From Chromera velia (taxonomy: Eukaryota; Sar; Chromeraceae), in NCBI GenBank assembly GCA_018398765.1, contig JAHBMJ010005938.1, positions 1 to 57,500 of the forward strand: a stretch of 57,500 nt of DNA. The letters run 5' to 3'. Both the position numbers and the translations under genes were made by a program. Position 1 is the first letter of the stretch, and every line of letters begins with the position of its first letter. Positions 23,760 through 34,429 of this stretch are shown here, piece by piece. The notes under the pieces are model-generated. The model was not told where the DNA came from and made no database searches. It saw only the letters and a list, made by a program, of their open reading frames with translations.

Positions 23760-25936
23760 CATACACACACACATACGCATACCGACCTACCTCTGGCTTT
23801 TTTTGCTTCTTCCTCTGCCGCCACCTTTGCAGCCTCCAGATGCGACGCCCTGCCCCCAGATCTCTCGGCTGCCTTCTGCGCCTCCTCCAATTTCGTCTCT
23901 AGAGACTTCAGAGAGGACTCAAGGGCGCGAGTTTTGGTCTCAAGCTCCGTCTGCCTCTCCCGATGCCTGGCAGAAAGATAGAAAGAACAGGCGGAGGGTC
24001 TTTCCGTTGGGCTCTTTTTGTTTCCATCTCCATCCATGCTTCTTTTTGTTTCCATCTCCATCCATGCTTCTCACTCTTCGTTTTCTGCTTCCGAAATAAT
24101 GGAATCACTTTTCTTTCTTTCCGTTTTTTTTTCAGAGAAAGGTCACAATTTCTTTTTCTTTTTCGTGTTTTCTCTTTTTCTCTTTTCGCGTATACTTGCG
24201 CATAGGCAGTCGGTCAATCAGTCTGCAGTGTAAGCCGCATCAGATCAAGCACGCAGCTGCAGACACCCATGTGGACGGACGGACGATCGATCAAGTGAGT
24301 GGGCACTCCTTCATCAACGCGTCACTACTCACTCTGTGAACACATTCTCACACGGCTCCTTCCCCCAACTGACAGACAGACAGACAGACTATATGTTTCT
24401 TCTTCTTCCTTCTTTTCTTCATGATAGAGAGACAGGCAGACAGACAGACAGACTATATGTTTCTTCTTCTTCTCCCACAGACAGACTATATGTTTCTTCT
24501 TCTTCTCCCTCCTTTTCTTCATGAACACAACAGACAAAAAGAAAGAAAGAACAAAGACAAAAGAACAGCACCAAGACAGACAGACAGACAGACAGACAGA
24601 CACTATCGTTTCTTTCTCTCCTCTTCTTCATGAGCACAACAGACAAAAAGAAAGAAAGCAACAAAGACAAAGGAACATTACGACAACTGAGACAGTCAGA
24701 CAGATAGACAGACGCACCCACCTCTTTTCGGTGACTGCGAGTGCCTCCTGGGCTCCCGAGTTTGCCGCCTCGAGAGCCGTCTCCGCGTCCTTTGCGGTGT
24801 TCTTCGCCCTGTCTCGCTCCTGATGGGCCTCTATGACGGCAGCCTCGAGCTTGACCGCACCTGCGCGTGTCTGCTTGAGGCTGTCCTCCAGAGAGAGAAT
24901 CTCCGCTTCGAGGCTCTTTTGACGCTCCTCTGACCTGCTTGCTTGGAATGAAAGAAGCAAGTCCAACTTGATCCATCCATCAATCCATCCATTCATAAAC
25001 AGTAAAAGGATGAATAGTTGGACGGATGTACCACCCGGCGAAAGAGAAGAAGAAAAAATAAATGGAAAGAAGCCCAAAGAAAGCAGAGAGAGACATCTTC
25101 TCACTTTGAAGAGAACCCATGCCGACTCTTTTCTTCACTGCCTGGCGAACTTTCAGCTTTCTTTCCAGTCCGAGAAGCGAGTGCTTCGTTCGGCTTGACA
25201 TGAACTTGAAAAAAAGAAAGGACCTCTGTGGCACGAAAATGGACAAGCGAAGGAGAGTGGAAAGAAAAGAGAGGGGGAGGAAGAATGCTCTATTCGAAGA
25301 CATTTCAGAAGCGGCAGAAAGAGGGGCAGAGGAGACTATGAATGAATGGGTGACTGACTGACTGCCGGACTGACGGACGGACTGACTGTTCATGCATATG
25401 CTTGTGCCTCAGATCCGCGTCTGCTTGTGCAGCCTTGACTTGTTCCTTCAGTTTTGTCACAGTTGCCTTGGCCTCCTGTGTCTCTTTGGTCATCTTTGCA
25501 GACTCTTGCTGTAGCTCTGCGTGTCTCCTGGCTAGCTCGGCCTCCTTGCCCTCGGCCTGCTGTTGCATGTGCTTGTTCGACTCTTGCAAGCGCAAACAAC
25601 GCTGCAGAAGGAAAAGTCAGTGGATCGATAAATGGATGGGCAGGAAGAAAGACAGACAACCAGACTCACAGACGGCTCATCGTCCTCTCCTTTCATCTCC
25701 TTTCTTCTCCTACCTTCTCTGGGACTCATCGGGCAACACAGAAAGATACAGGCATGCAAGCACTCTCTCTCTCTCTCTCTCTCTCCCCCCCCCTCTCTCA
25801 CACTCTTACATTCACCCCCCCGCACACACACGCACACGCACAGGCATATACAGGCGAGAGGTACATGGGAGAGGCACACATGGATACACAGAGACAGGCC
25901 GACACAGACGCACTCACTCACTCACTCACTCACTCA

Positions 25937-26001
<65 letters not shown>

Positions 26002-26654
26002 GTATGTATGCTCAATGGCCCACAAACACATTCAAGATGGATTGGTGAAGCGACATTCCTCACCTGTTTCTCCGCTTCTACTTCGGTCCGCAGAGCGTTT
26101 TCGCTTCGGGTTTTCTCCTTCACGAGCTGCTCAAACTGAGCGACGTGTCTTGCCGACATCTCCTCCAGGTCCTTTCTGTGCCTCGCCTGTAACGTGTCGA
26201 ACTGCGCGGTCTGCTTCTCTAAGGTCGCGGTGGTCTGTCGGAACTGGTCCAACTGTGCCACGTACCTTCCTTTCATCTCGAGGAATTCAGAGGTCACCTC
26301 CGCAATTTTCTCTCCCCATTGTTGGTGGATCTTCCGTTCCCTCTCCTCGCATATTTTTTTGTAGTGTCCGAAATCCTTCACGGCCGCTTGCTTCTCTATC
26401 TCGTAGTGTTGCTTCATGTTTTCGAGTTCTTTGCTGTTCTGACGGTCGGACTTGAGTTTTTCGATAATCTCAAGGGCCTTCTGGAGTTTCAAATTCGCGT
26501 CCTTCACGACCATCTCGGCCTCCTGCTCGTACGAGTCTGTGATCGCCTGGACATACGACTCGTTCTCGTCGTTCTTTGTGTTCAGATGGAAAATTACTTT
26601 GGTTAACTGTGCAATCTTTTTGCTCATCTTGTGATGCATGTCCGTGTACTCCAT
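16310..26654 (-). CDS. FAM184-family coiled-coil protein
   Basis: Exons on the minus strand, chained by splice sites and phase: 26654-26064, 25601-25387, 24937-24722, 23966-23791, 23288-23056, 22658-22547, 21894-21784, 21425-21355, 20993-20648, 20204-19803, 19327-19241, 18414-18214, 17894-17647, 17344-17148 and 16329-16310 (TAA). The N-terminus has the family signature MHHKMSKKIAQLTKVIFHLN followed by TKNDE, as in metazoan FAM184A/B. The rest is almost entirely charged coiled coil, about 1,075 residues in total. A small exon with 3n+2 bases is missing between 22547 and 21894; one candidate starts at 22329. An acceptor lies nine bases upstream of ATG 26654 and the intervening codons (T-F-K) are open, so translation may start in an upstream mini-exon (ATG-CAG at 26789-26784). 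The function of FAM184 proteins is largely unknown. Introns carry large microsatellites. Confidence 0.8.
16677..16925. repeat. (GGAA)n tract in last FAM184-gene intron
   Basis: About 250 bp of GGAA/GGGA units on + (pyrimidine in the sense of the host gene), preceded by an (GAAA)n run from 16620. Confidence 0.95.
17040..17147 (-). repeat. (GTCA)n tract starting exactly at a splice donor
   Basis: The intron after exon 17344-17148 starts with GTCAGT at 17147 and continues as imperfect GTCA units for about 100 bp. The donor motif is thus the first unit of the repeat. Confidence 0.8.
18381..18550 (-). repeat. Palindrome-ended element between 40-bp direct repeats at a FAM184-gene acceptor
   Basis: Direct repeats 18381-18420 and 18511-18550 match at 38 of 40 bases. 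Between them is an 85-bp element (18421-18505) whose ends, GCATTTATTTTCATACAGA and its reverse complement, form a 19-bp terminal inverted repeat. In the sense of the host gene the repeat contains the acceptor GAGCAG and the first codons of the exon starting at 18414, so the acceptor exists twice (18414 and 18544). The upstream copy runs into a stop codon inside the element. Confidence 0.9.
18963..19233. repeat. (GAAA)n/(GAAC)n tract in FAM184-gene intron
   Basis: About 270 bp of GAAA, GAAC and finally GGAA units on +, ending next to the donor of exon 19327-19241. Confidence 0.95.
21441..21478 (-). repeat. Solo copy of the TTTTCATACAGAAT palindromic element
   Basis: ATTCATTTTCATACAGAAT followed by GTATGTATGAATG forms an imperfect hairpin. 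In the host-gene sense it lies about 15 bp upstream of the acceptor of exon 21425-21355. No flanking direct repeat is visible, unlike the other copies. Confidence 0.65.
23361..23490. repeat. (CA)n-(GA)n-G28-(GA)n composite tract
   Basis: CA repeat, then GA repeat, then 28 consecutive G (23424-23451), then GA again, inside a FAM184-gene intron. The G-run can form a G-quadruplex and its length may be a sequencing approximation. Confidence 0.85.
23705..23760. repeat. (TA)n microsatellite
   Basis: Alternating TA tract with one interruption, between exons 23966-23791 and 23288-23056 of the FAM184-like gene. Confidence 0.9.
24376..24690 (-). repeat. Dispersed intronic cassette, three copies in a FAM184-gene intron
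   Basis: Read on the minus strand (host sense), the copies at about 24690-24600, 24590-24460 and 24450-24376 carry the same ordered words as in the VIT intron: TTTTGTCTTTGTT, TTTTGTCTGTTGTG, CATGAAGAAAAG, GGGAGAAGAAG, CATATAGTCTGTCTG. The first copy even shares GTTGTCGTRATGTTC with VIT copy 9367-9381. Confidence 0.75.
25915..25999. repeat. (CTCA)n-(CA)n microsatellite
   Basis: CTCA units pass into about 60 bp of pure CA, in the first large FAM184-gene intron. Confidence 0.95.
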
Positions 26655-27589
26655 CTTGAATGTCTGCAGTTTTCAAACAGCGAGACACCCCCGTGTTTCA
26701 GTCGCTGGACTGTAAAGACAGATGAAGCAATGTGGCTCTTTGCAGTGTACGCAAGACCAGAAGGCGTCTTGTCAGGACAACACCTGCATGGAGACTTACT
26801 TACATAAATTACCAACTCAAATCATAGTTGTGAGCAACACATGTTTACCTGCATACTTCATGCCCGCGCCTTTATTGACTGACGACAGATGCAACCTGTC
26901 AGAAAGGAGATCTTTCACTTCTGCGTAGACGTGACACAATCATATATAGGAGTCACTGATGACGAAACAAGCCGGATCGATTCCTGCCGGAACTCAGCTC
27001 TATATAACCTATATAGCTTATAGGTACGCATGCAGTTGTTTAATTGAGGGGAAAACGCGCGCAATGCGCCCATTTTGAATTGGCCAGTTTCTGACTGTGA
27101 CAAAAATTTATATCGATAGCAGCTGTACGGTGCTCATTGAATAGGACCTTATACAGGGCACTCACCCTCCTGTCAGGTAGTGTGTCTCGCGCCGGCTTAA
27201 CGCTTAAACTTGCAGGCATGCAGTGATCATGGGCAGCTCACCTGTGAGGCCCCAGGACTAAACAAAACCTCGCATAACACAACATGCCGCGCGCGGGCCC
27301 CGGCGGCCGAGCGGTGATGGTCGATCCCCGCCCCGCGGCCTCAATTTCGAGGGGCCCGCCCAACCTGAGCACGGATCGAGCAACACTCATGCACGGTCTT
27401 AATTTCTCAGAACGCAGAGGCTGCAGGGCGACAGTGCATCGATCAGAGTTTGCTTGCACATGCATGTCCATGAGCGTGAAAAGGCAGTGTCTGCTGTGAA
27501 CTCGCTGGTCTTGGAATGCTCAGGAACAACCGGTGTTGGATTTGAAGGGAGCAGAAGAGATTGTTCAACACACAGCTGCAGCCAAGCCA
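26655..27589. promoter_or_regulatory. Divergent promoter region, FAM184-like / PRORP
   Basis: The 935 bp between the first sure exons of two head-to-head genes. The left part is AT-rich. A CpG- and GC-rich block at 27285-27360 (GCCGCGCGCGGGCCC and similar) resembles a CpG island. A possible acceptor (ATGCTCAG at 27516-27523) precedes the PRORP frame, so a 5' exon of that gene may lie here. No TATA box is convincing. Confidence 0.45.
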
Positions 27590-30500
27590 ATGGTCGCAAC
27601 TTGTGGGTTGTTCGTCTCTGCCGGTGCTGCCCTCGGGTGGTTGCAGAGGGAGGTCCTGTGGAAGAAACCGCAGACAAAGCGTCCCTCGTGTTCCATTTTT
27701 AGGTTCTCCGTGCTGTCTCCAGAAAAATGGAGCAAACTGTGTGCAAGCACGCAAGAGCAGGAGAGGGTGGAGACTGGAAGCTCCTCCGGTCTCCGGTTAG
27801 AGGACCAGCTGCAGTTGCAGCAGCGGGAGGAGGAGCACCTGGTGGGTGAAGCTGTAACATCTGCCACGGTAGAGTTTCTCTCCAAGTCAAGTAATAATGT
27901 GAATTTGAAGGTGAAAGCCCAGAACGGAAAGTCTTTCGGGATCCTCGTCAGGCATCAGCTTCTTGAGGAGGCCTACGCCCTTGTCTCCTCAGCCGACGAC
28001 GACCCCCAGTCCCCCTGGAGACCCGGGACAGAGCATTTCAGAGCGGTGATGAACTTAGCCGCCAGCAAAGAGAGACCTGACTTGCTGGTCGATGTATTCA
28101 GACGGATGATGAATAGGGGCACAAAGCCAGACGAGGGCACGTTCCTTGCCCTCATTCGAACTTATGCGCAAGAGGGGATGCTGGAGGAGGCCTACGCCGT
28201 CATATCGCACATGCTTGCTGCAGACATCTTCCCAAAGATTCGCACTTACAGGCCCGTGCTCGAACAGCTGTGCCTGCACCGACGTGTTGATGAGATTTTT
28301 GCACTCCTAGATCACATGGAGACCCACTGTGTCTTTCCGGACCCTCAAGACCTCCGTCTGATTCTCCGCGCCCTGAGGGATGGGGGCGTGATAGGGTCAG
28401 ACGATCCGAAGAGACAAGCGCAGATGGATCGTTTTTTGAAAACGGTGTGTGCCGAAATGAAGAGCGTGACACCTGAGGACGTGCCTCTCTGGTTGACTGC
28501 TTTCGAGCAGTCAAGGGGGGGAGAGGGGAGAATGTGTGAGGAAGTCTTTCCGTCCCCGAAAGGCGTTTGTCCGCGTTGCGGACAGCGTCTAAAGAAGCTC
28601 AGGTCGGGGGAGTCCGAGAGGAGACGCATGAGACTTGCGGTGCTGAAATTGTCCGCAACGAGTGGGTCAAAAGACCTCGCGGGGATCAACTTCCTCCGTC
28701 TGTTCCTCAACCGAAACGGACCCTACACAGTCCTGATCGATGCACCGAATGTTGCGTATGAGAAGCAGAACACTTGGGGGGGAAGATTCAATTATGTGCA
28801 GGTGGGTTTTTGCATTTTCTTTCATACAGAATATGCATTTTCTGTATGAAAAAGAATTCTGTATGAAAGAAAAAGCGTATGAGAAGCAGAACACTTGGGG
28901 GGGAAGATTTAATTATGTGCAGGTGGGTGCACAGGCAGGCAGCACGGATTGTTGATGAAGTTCAGTCAGATCAGAAATGCATATCGTGCCTCGATACCAG
29001 ACAAAAAGGAAAAAACGCATGCATGCGGGACGACATCCTTCCCCTTTTTCTACCTTTTTGTTGAACTTTTTTTCTTGTACCAGTTGCGGCTTCTTTGTAT
29101 CTCTTCCCGCCTCTTTTTATTTTGTCATCATGTTATGCATCTCGATCGTTTGGTTCATGAGCATTGCCTGCCTCTTTTTATTTTGTCATCATGTTATGCA
29201 TCTCGATCGTTTGGTTCATGAGCATTGCCGTCTGTTTCCAGCCCGTCACCGCCGAGGCTGCCGTCCCTTTCTCCATCTTTTCCTGCGTTGCTCTTCCTTC
29301 TCTCTCTTATTTTGGTTTGTGGCTGCTTTGGATCTTCCGTGAAGCTGTCGGTCCAGTTTATTTCGCTGACTGTCACTCACTCGTGCGTGCGTCACTCTCA
29401 ACCCTCCCTCTTTTCGCCTTGTCTGTCCCCTATGCCTCCGTCTGTCTCCTACATCCCTAGGACGTGCCGCTGCCTGTCTGTGATGCAAGAAGGGAAGCCT
29501 ACATCTCTCGGACGTGCCGCTGCCTGTCTGTAATGCAAGAAGGGAAGAAAAACTGAAGCCACCTACCCATGAAAATGCATTTGCCTGCCTGTTCCCCTGT
29601 CTGTCTCTCTGTCTGCAGATCGAGCTCGTGCGACGGGCCCTGAAGGCACGCGGGGAGCGGCCGTTGATCATTTTGCCCCGGTGCTACTCAGGCATCGATC
29701 GGTCGTTGATCCCGAACTCTGCCAATGCGGAGCCCCCCCCTCTGAGGAAGGGGAAGGCCCATAGCCTCAGGGGCGGGGGGGGCAGAGGGGAAGGCGCAAC
29801 GAACAGAAGAAGACCACAGACGCAGATGACCAAGGGGGACTTTGACCTTCTCGACTTGTGGGTGAGGGACAGAGAGCTGTTTGTGTGCGACTATAAGTCC
29901 ATGGACGATCTGTACTCCATCATAGCGACTGTGGCCCCATCCGATGGGCTTGGGTGTCAGTCTGCAGGTCAGCTGCAGATTTTGGAAGGGCCACAGGTTT
30001 CTCTCGAGGATCCGCTGTCGTTAAGCATGACGATGCCTGAGCTGCATGGCCAGAGCAGTAGCTCGGCATCGCTCGGGGAAGAGTCTCAGGGGGGGGTTGA
30101 GGAGGAGGGGGGGGAGGGGGAAGGGGATAATTTGGGAGGGCGTCCGTCCCGTGGCGACGATGTGTTGATTGTAACAAATGATCTTTACAGAGATCACGGC
30201 TTGAGGCTGATAGAGCCTCGTATTTTTCCGAGATGGCGACGAGAGATGGTGATTGGATTTGAACTCTCTGAGCCTGTCAAGGCGTCAGCCGACATCTCTT
30301 GGTTGTTGAAGAAAGACAGAAACCCTCACACAGAGGGTGGGGGTAGGGGTGGGGGTCGGAGGCTGTTGCCTGAAGTTCGTCTCGACTACCCCCCCCCGAT
30401 CACGGAGGAGATGCAGATGGGGGACGCAGAGGGGGTCTGGCATGTGCCCATTATTGATGAGACTGAGACGGCTGAGGAATATGAGGAAGAGAAAGACAGA

Positions 30501-31394
30501 GAGAGATTTGAAGAAGAAGACAGCCCCCTTTTTCCTTCCTCTCCGCCCTCTAGATTCAAAAGGTATCCTTTGAGGAAACCGATCGCCGAGAGGTCTTGGA
30601 TGTGCCTGCACGCGCGGGGCTATGCACCTCTCGCCCGCACACAGCAGCAGCAGGAGGAGGAGGCTGAACGGAGTGGAAAGAGAGAGAACGAAAGTGGGTC
30701 TGGAAAACTGGCAGCCCCATCCGAAATCCCGTCAGACCCGGTTGCGGCGGGGAAGGGGCGGTTGCCTGCTGAGGAAGGTGCGGTTGGGGTGGGAGTTGGA
30801 GAGAAGGGGGGAGAGGGAGAAGAAAGGGAGAGACACCCGTTGGTTAACGGTCACTCTCGAAGAAGAGAAAGGCGGCAAGAAGGAGAGACACACAAAGAGG
30901 GGGGCTGGCAAGAGCACCCGCCGAAGCCGCCTGAGTCATCCGCTTCTTCTTCTTCTTCCTCTTCGCCGTCTCCCATCAGTCTAAAATTAACGGGACAGTA
31001 CTCTGGGGAGACGGCACTCTGGGCCTCCCTTGAGAGACTGGAGGCGATTGCTCGTGGGGGTGGAGGTGGAGGAAGGGGGGGAAAGGGGGAGAAGGCGGCC
31101 CCTCCTTGTTTTGCAACATTACCCTCCATAGAGGAGGTAGAGAAAGTTCCAAGTCTGCCTCACGTCTCGTTCCCTAGCGGTGTCAAATCTGTCCCTGCTG
31201 CTATCAATGGGCGCCTCGTTTCCTCCTCACCCCTGGTAGCAGCTGATGTGTTGGAGCCTGCAGCCGTCCGGGGGGGGAGGGGGAAAGGGAAGGGATCTCC
31301 TCCTACATTCAATTCGGAGGGGGTGAGAAAGAAACGACGGAAATGGGTCTTGGAAGCGGGTGGCGGAGGACAACCTCTCGTTTCCCCCAAGTGA
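27590..31394 (+). CDS. PRORP: Protein-only RNase P (PRORP)
   Basis: Two exons, 27590-28801 and 29619-31394 (TGA), phase 0, about 995 aa. PRORP cuts the 5' leader from precursor tRNAs without RNA. Visible parts, in order: PPR-type helical repeats around residues 110-290 (FRRMMNRGTKPDEGTFLALI is one); CPRCG (C327, C330); the NYN metallonuclease domain with IDAPNV (D384), MDDLYS (D500, D501) and TNDLYRDH (D592, D595, H597); and the zinc site completed by GVWHVP (H679) and SWMC (C733). These match the catalytic aspartates and the split C-C-H-C zinc site of plant PRORPs. Two features are unusual: a low-complexity insert of about 80 residues between the DD and TND motifs, and a Gly/Ser/Glu-rich tail of about 250 residues. 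The start at 27590 gives a hydrophobic N-terminus that could be an organelle leader. An upstream exon is possible. Confidence 0.9.
28754..28928 (+). repeat. Palindromic element between 54-bp direct repeats at the PRORP splice donor
   Basis: Copies 28754-28807 and 28875-28928 match at 53 of 54 bases. Each contains the end of PRORP exon 1 and its donor, GTGCAG/GTGGGT, so the donor is duplicated at 28802 and 28923. The 67-bp element between them has inverted ends TTTTCTTTCATACAGAAT and its complement, with an extra internal CTGTATGAAAAAG. Use of the second donor would read into a stop within the element. Confidence 0.9.
29109..29547 (+). repeat. Two tandem duplications in the PRORP intron
   Basis: A 61-bp unit is repeated at 29109-29169 and 29170-29228, with no mismatch that I can see. 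A 50-bp unit is repeated at 29448-29497 and 29498-29547 with about three mismatches. No palindrome separates these copies, unlike the element-bearing loci. Confidence 0.9.
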
Positions 31395-31844
31395 ACTTGA
31401 TGCCGGGGGGCACTACATCTTCTGATCTTCATAAGTTAAAAAACGATTTGTTCATTCAGGTTTATGTTTGCTTATACAGTTGAATGCGCGTGGTGCTAAC
31501 CTAGGTGCCAAGTTAAAAAAAAACAGACAAAAAGTTGACTTTAAAGGTTTGTTCATGACCTTAGTACATCATAGGAAGTTATGTACAAAGTGCTATAGAT
31601 AAAGTGATTGCTTGATTGATTCAACGGTTGATTCCTCGGAGCTAATTAAGCATCACGTGAGACCACTGGGTACCTAGTTTGGCACTTGACAACTCTAGTG
31701 ACAACTTATAAATTTTAGACCTTATCTAGCCTGTCTAACAGCCTGTATACTAGTAGAAGATGTTAAATTGATGATTCAACCTAGGTTTTAACAAAGTATA
31801 GTAAACAAAAGTCCTAGCAATTAAAATTAAGTGTGGGTAAAAAA
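31395..31844. other. AT-rich 3' flank of PRORP
   Basis: No gene seen. AT content rises right after the PRORP stop. The 9 bases before the next element, 31836-31844, are its left target-site duplication. Confidence 0.55.
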
Positions 31845-32257
31845 CTAGGCCACCCACATCTAAAATTAAAAAGTAATTGCCTATAAAATCGATTTTTGAT
31901 TTTCTTTTTTTTTTTTGATTGATTTTCAATGTGAAAAATCTGGGCCCAGTTCAAATTTCCCACTTAGGAAGGGCTCTAGCTCATAGTTTAGCTTAGGGTC
32001 TAGCTTCCACTTAACGACTACTACGCCGACTAGTCTAGCGACTAGTTTAAGAATCTGAAAGTCACTCTTGATTTGAGGAACTTTTAAGAGGAAGTCTAGG
32101 AGGAAGTTTGCACCCGCCCGGTACGGTTCTGTTTCCTCTTTTCAATAACTGCGGCATGCCCGTTTTGAGGACCGAGATGTGAATGTCAAAAAAAAAAAAA
32201 AAACTAATTAGGTTTTTAACTCAATTTTCTTTTTTTTTTTTTATGTGGGTAGCCTAC
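31845..32257. mobile_element. Mutator-like MITE, 413 bp, 9-bp TSD
   Basis: The ends CTAGGCCACCCACAT and, reverse-complemented, GTAGGCTACCCACAT match at 13 of 15 positions. Flanks 31836-31844 and 32258-32266 are both GGTAAAAAA, a perfect 9-bp target-site duplication typical of Mutator-like elements. The interior is AT-rich and non-coding, so any transposase would act in trans. Confidence 0.75.
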
Positions 32258-32587
32258 GGTAAAAAATAGTTTAGCTTGATTCTAAATGTCGGCCTAAAGC
32301 CTTCCTCAATCAATCAATCAATCAATCCTGTATGACAGTCTAGCTATTATCTTAGTAGGCTATTACTACCATCACAAATAATGAACTTGAACGTACAACG
32401 GCTCTTATCCGAACCAAATATTACATGAACTATACATAGTACTCATAACTGCATGTATCATGATGTATGCAAATGTTAGGTCGCTAGTAGTCGCTACTAG
32501 AGTCGCTAGGTTGGGTCGTGTGATAATTAAGTACAAATGATATTTCTGGAACAGTCGAGATGAAAAGGTTTGCCTTACAAGTTGAAT

Positions 32588-33238
32588 TCATGTGCTGCCA
32601 AACAAAAGGTAAAATGTCAGCAAGGGGCAAGCTACAGCCATGTTATCGCAGGAACCTCCCAATGCTTCTGCGATCACAACAGTTACAGATAGGGCAATCC
32701 TCAGTCCTATCGATGGAAGAAAGTACGTTGTCACCAACGCTGCCACAAACACCGCTGCACTCCCCGCAACAGTTTTGTTCAGATACCACCGTGGAGACTC
32801 GATGCTCTTGCCCACGATGGCCCCAAGAGGGTCGGCAAAGAAGAGGGGGGCAAGCACCTTCATCGGCAATGCGAACAAGGCCCAGACCGCGACGATGCTT
32901 CCATAAAAAGTAATCCCCAAGTCCCCAGGCCTTGCAAACCTGCACCAGGGAGAAGGAAGGTAAGGGTATGTCGACGACACAACAAACGAACGCGGGGCGA
33001 TAAAAAGAGGATTGGAGGAATAAGTCCTTCCTGACTAGATGGAAAAAATGAGGAATGCGTGTGTATGTGTGTGATGTGAGTATGTGTGACTGCTGCAAGG
33101 AAACTCCCTCTTCTGCTGAAAAACAAAAGGCTATCCGAAAATGCTTCTTCCTGTCTCCGTCTCTGTGTCTCTGTCTGTCTGTTTGCCTGCCTGTCCGTAC
33201 ATCTACTCCCCCCCCCCCTCACATGTACACCTACACCT

Positions 33239-33297
<59 letters not shown>

Positions 33298-33301
33298 CGA
33301 G

Positions 33302-33336
<35 letters not shown>

Positions 33337-33919
33337 CAGCCGGCCAGCAAGCAAGTCAATTACTCCCGAATCCACACACTCTCAGATCCACTTAAATCCA
33401 AAGCTTGGATGCACTTTCCGTCTCCCAGCGGACAGAAGACCAAACAACTTCAGAAGACAGAGGAAGAGGAAGCCTACGAGACGGGACGACATATGCATAG
33501 AGAGAGAACCAGGAGACGGCAGAAGACGAGACGGGAAGTTCAGAGTTCCCAAAACGAACGAATAACATACCCCCCACACACCCACACACGGAGAAGAGAC
33601 GTACTTACCGCCATGGTCGTTGAGGAAACCACGTTTGATGAACCACAAAGACAGCAAAGCAAACACAGAACAGCCGAATCCAGGCGGTGTACTCGATTTG
33701 AAGTAACAAAAGCCCGCTCAACAAATGAGTGCCTTTCCTGGCCACAAATACCGGAATGCGTTCCACGAACTCAAAGCACAAGAACACCGAGCACACCCCC
33801 AAAGCCAGGATCACATTTGGATGCACTAGGCTCATTCGATAAAGCAGTGAGGCTCCAGCAACGAAGGAGACGGAGCAAAGGATAAGGCTCTTCGTACTAC
33901 CCAGATCGTCGAGCTTCAT
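32588..33919 (-). CDS. Dolichol/phytol kinase-like (CTP-dependent lipid kinase family) membrane protein
   Basis: Two exons, 33919-33609 and 32939-32588, join in phase 2 (gtaagt...gtgcag) to give about 220 aa. The C-terminal half has the family pattern: R-x-GDLGIT, then FFADPLGAIVGKSIESPRW, then NKTVAGSAAVFVAA, and near the end AEALGGSCDNMAVA. This is the layout of SEC59/VTE5-type polyprenol kinases, which phosphorylate dolichol or phytol with CTP in the ER or plastid membrane. Exon 1 supplies three or four hydrophobic helices; six to seven are expected overall. The substrate cannot be told from sequence: dolichol would serve glycosylation, phytol would serve tocopherol and chlorophyll salvage. 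The intron holds (CA)n and (GA)n tracts. The start ATG is the first in frame. Confidence 0.75.
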
Positions 33920-34429
33920 GGCTCACAGCACTGCTTTTCGTCACTCGCTGATCGTCCTACGTGCAAGACTTGAGCTTAAGGCTTCTGCAGGTGGTGAAGA
34001 ACTGCAGTCGTTTCTGCAGATAAGCCTTTCAGATCATCATGCAAGGTATCATTGGAGATCATTGTGGAGTCACCATCAGGCCGGCAGATATCCACAAAAT
34101 GATTCATGCGTCGCGGCTCGGCCCGACATGGCCCGCGCGTTGCGGACCCAGCCGCGTGGCCGGCCCGCAAAAAGGAAAGAACTGAGAATAACTGAGATGA
34201 ACTGAGGGCATTGCGTGGCATTTCGAGAGAACGTGCTCAACTGGAGAGTGGTACATAGTGGAATCATAGTGGATCACATGTGGATCATATATAGTGGTGT
34301 GTCGGGAAGCACCTTCGGCAGTGGATAAATGCGTGGCAGTGGATTGCGAATTCTTCTCTCCTCCAATTTGTGGCTTGGAGAGAACAGCATAGGATTCAAC
34401 TCCAGACAGAGGGGCAAGACCGGATTTTG
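33920..34429. promoter_or_regulatory. Divergent promoter region, lipid-kinase-like / TDP2
   Basis: Only 510 bp separate two start codons in opposite directions. The interval has mixed composition with a short GC-rich block near 34105-34165. It must hold both promoters and 5' UTRs. I see no clear TATA box. Confidence 0.5.
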
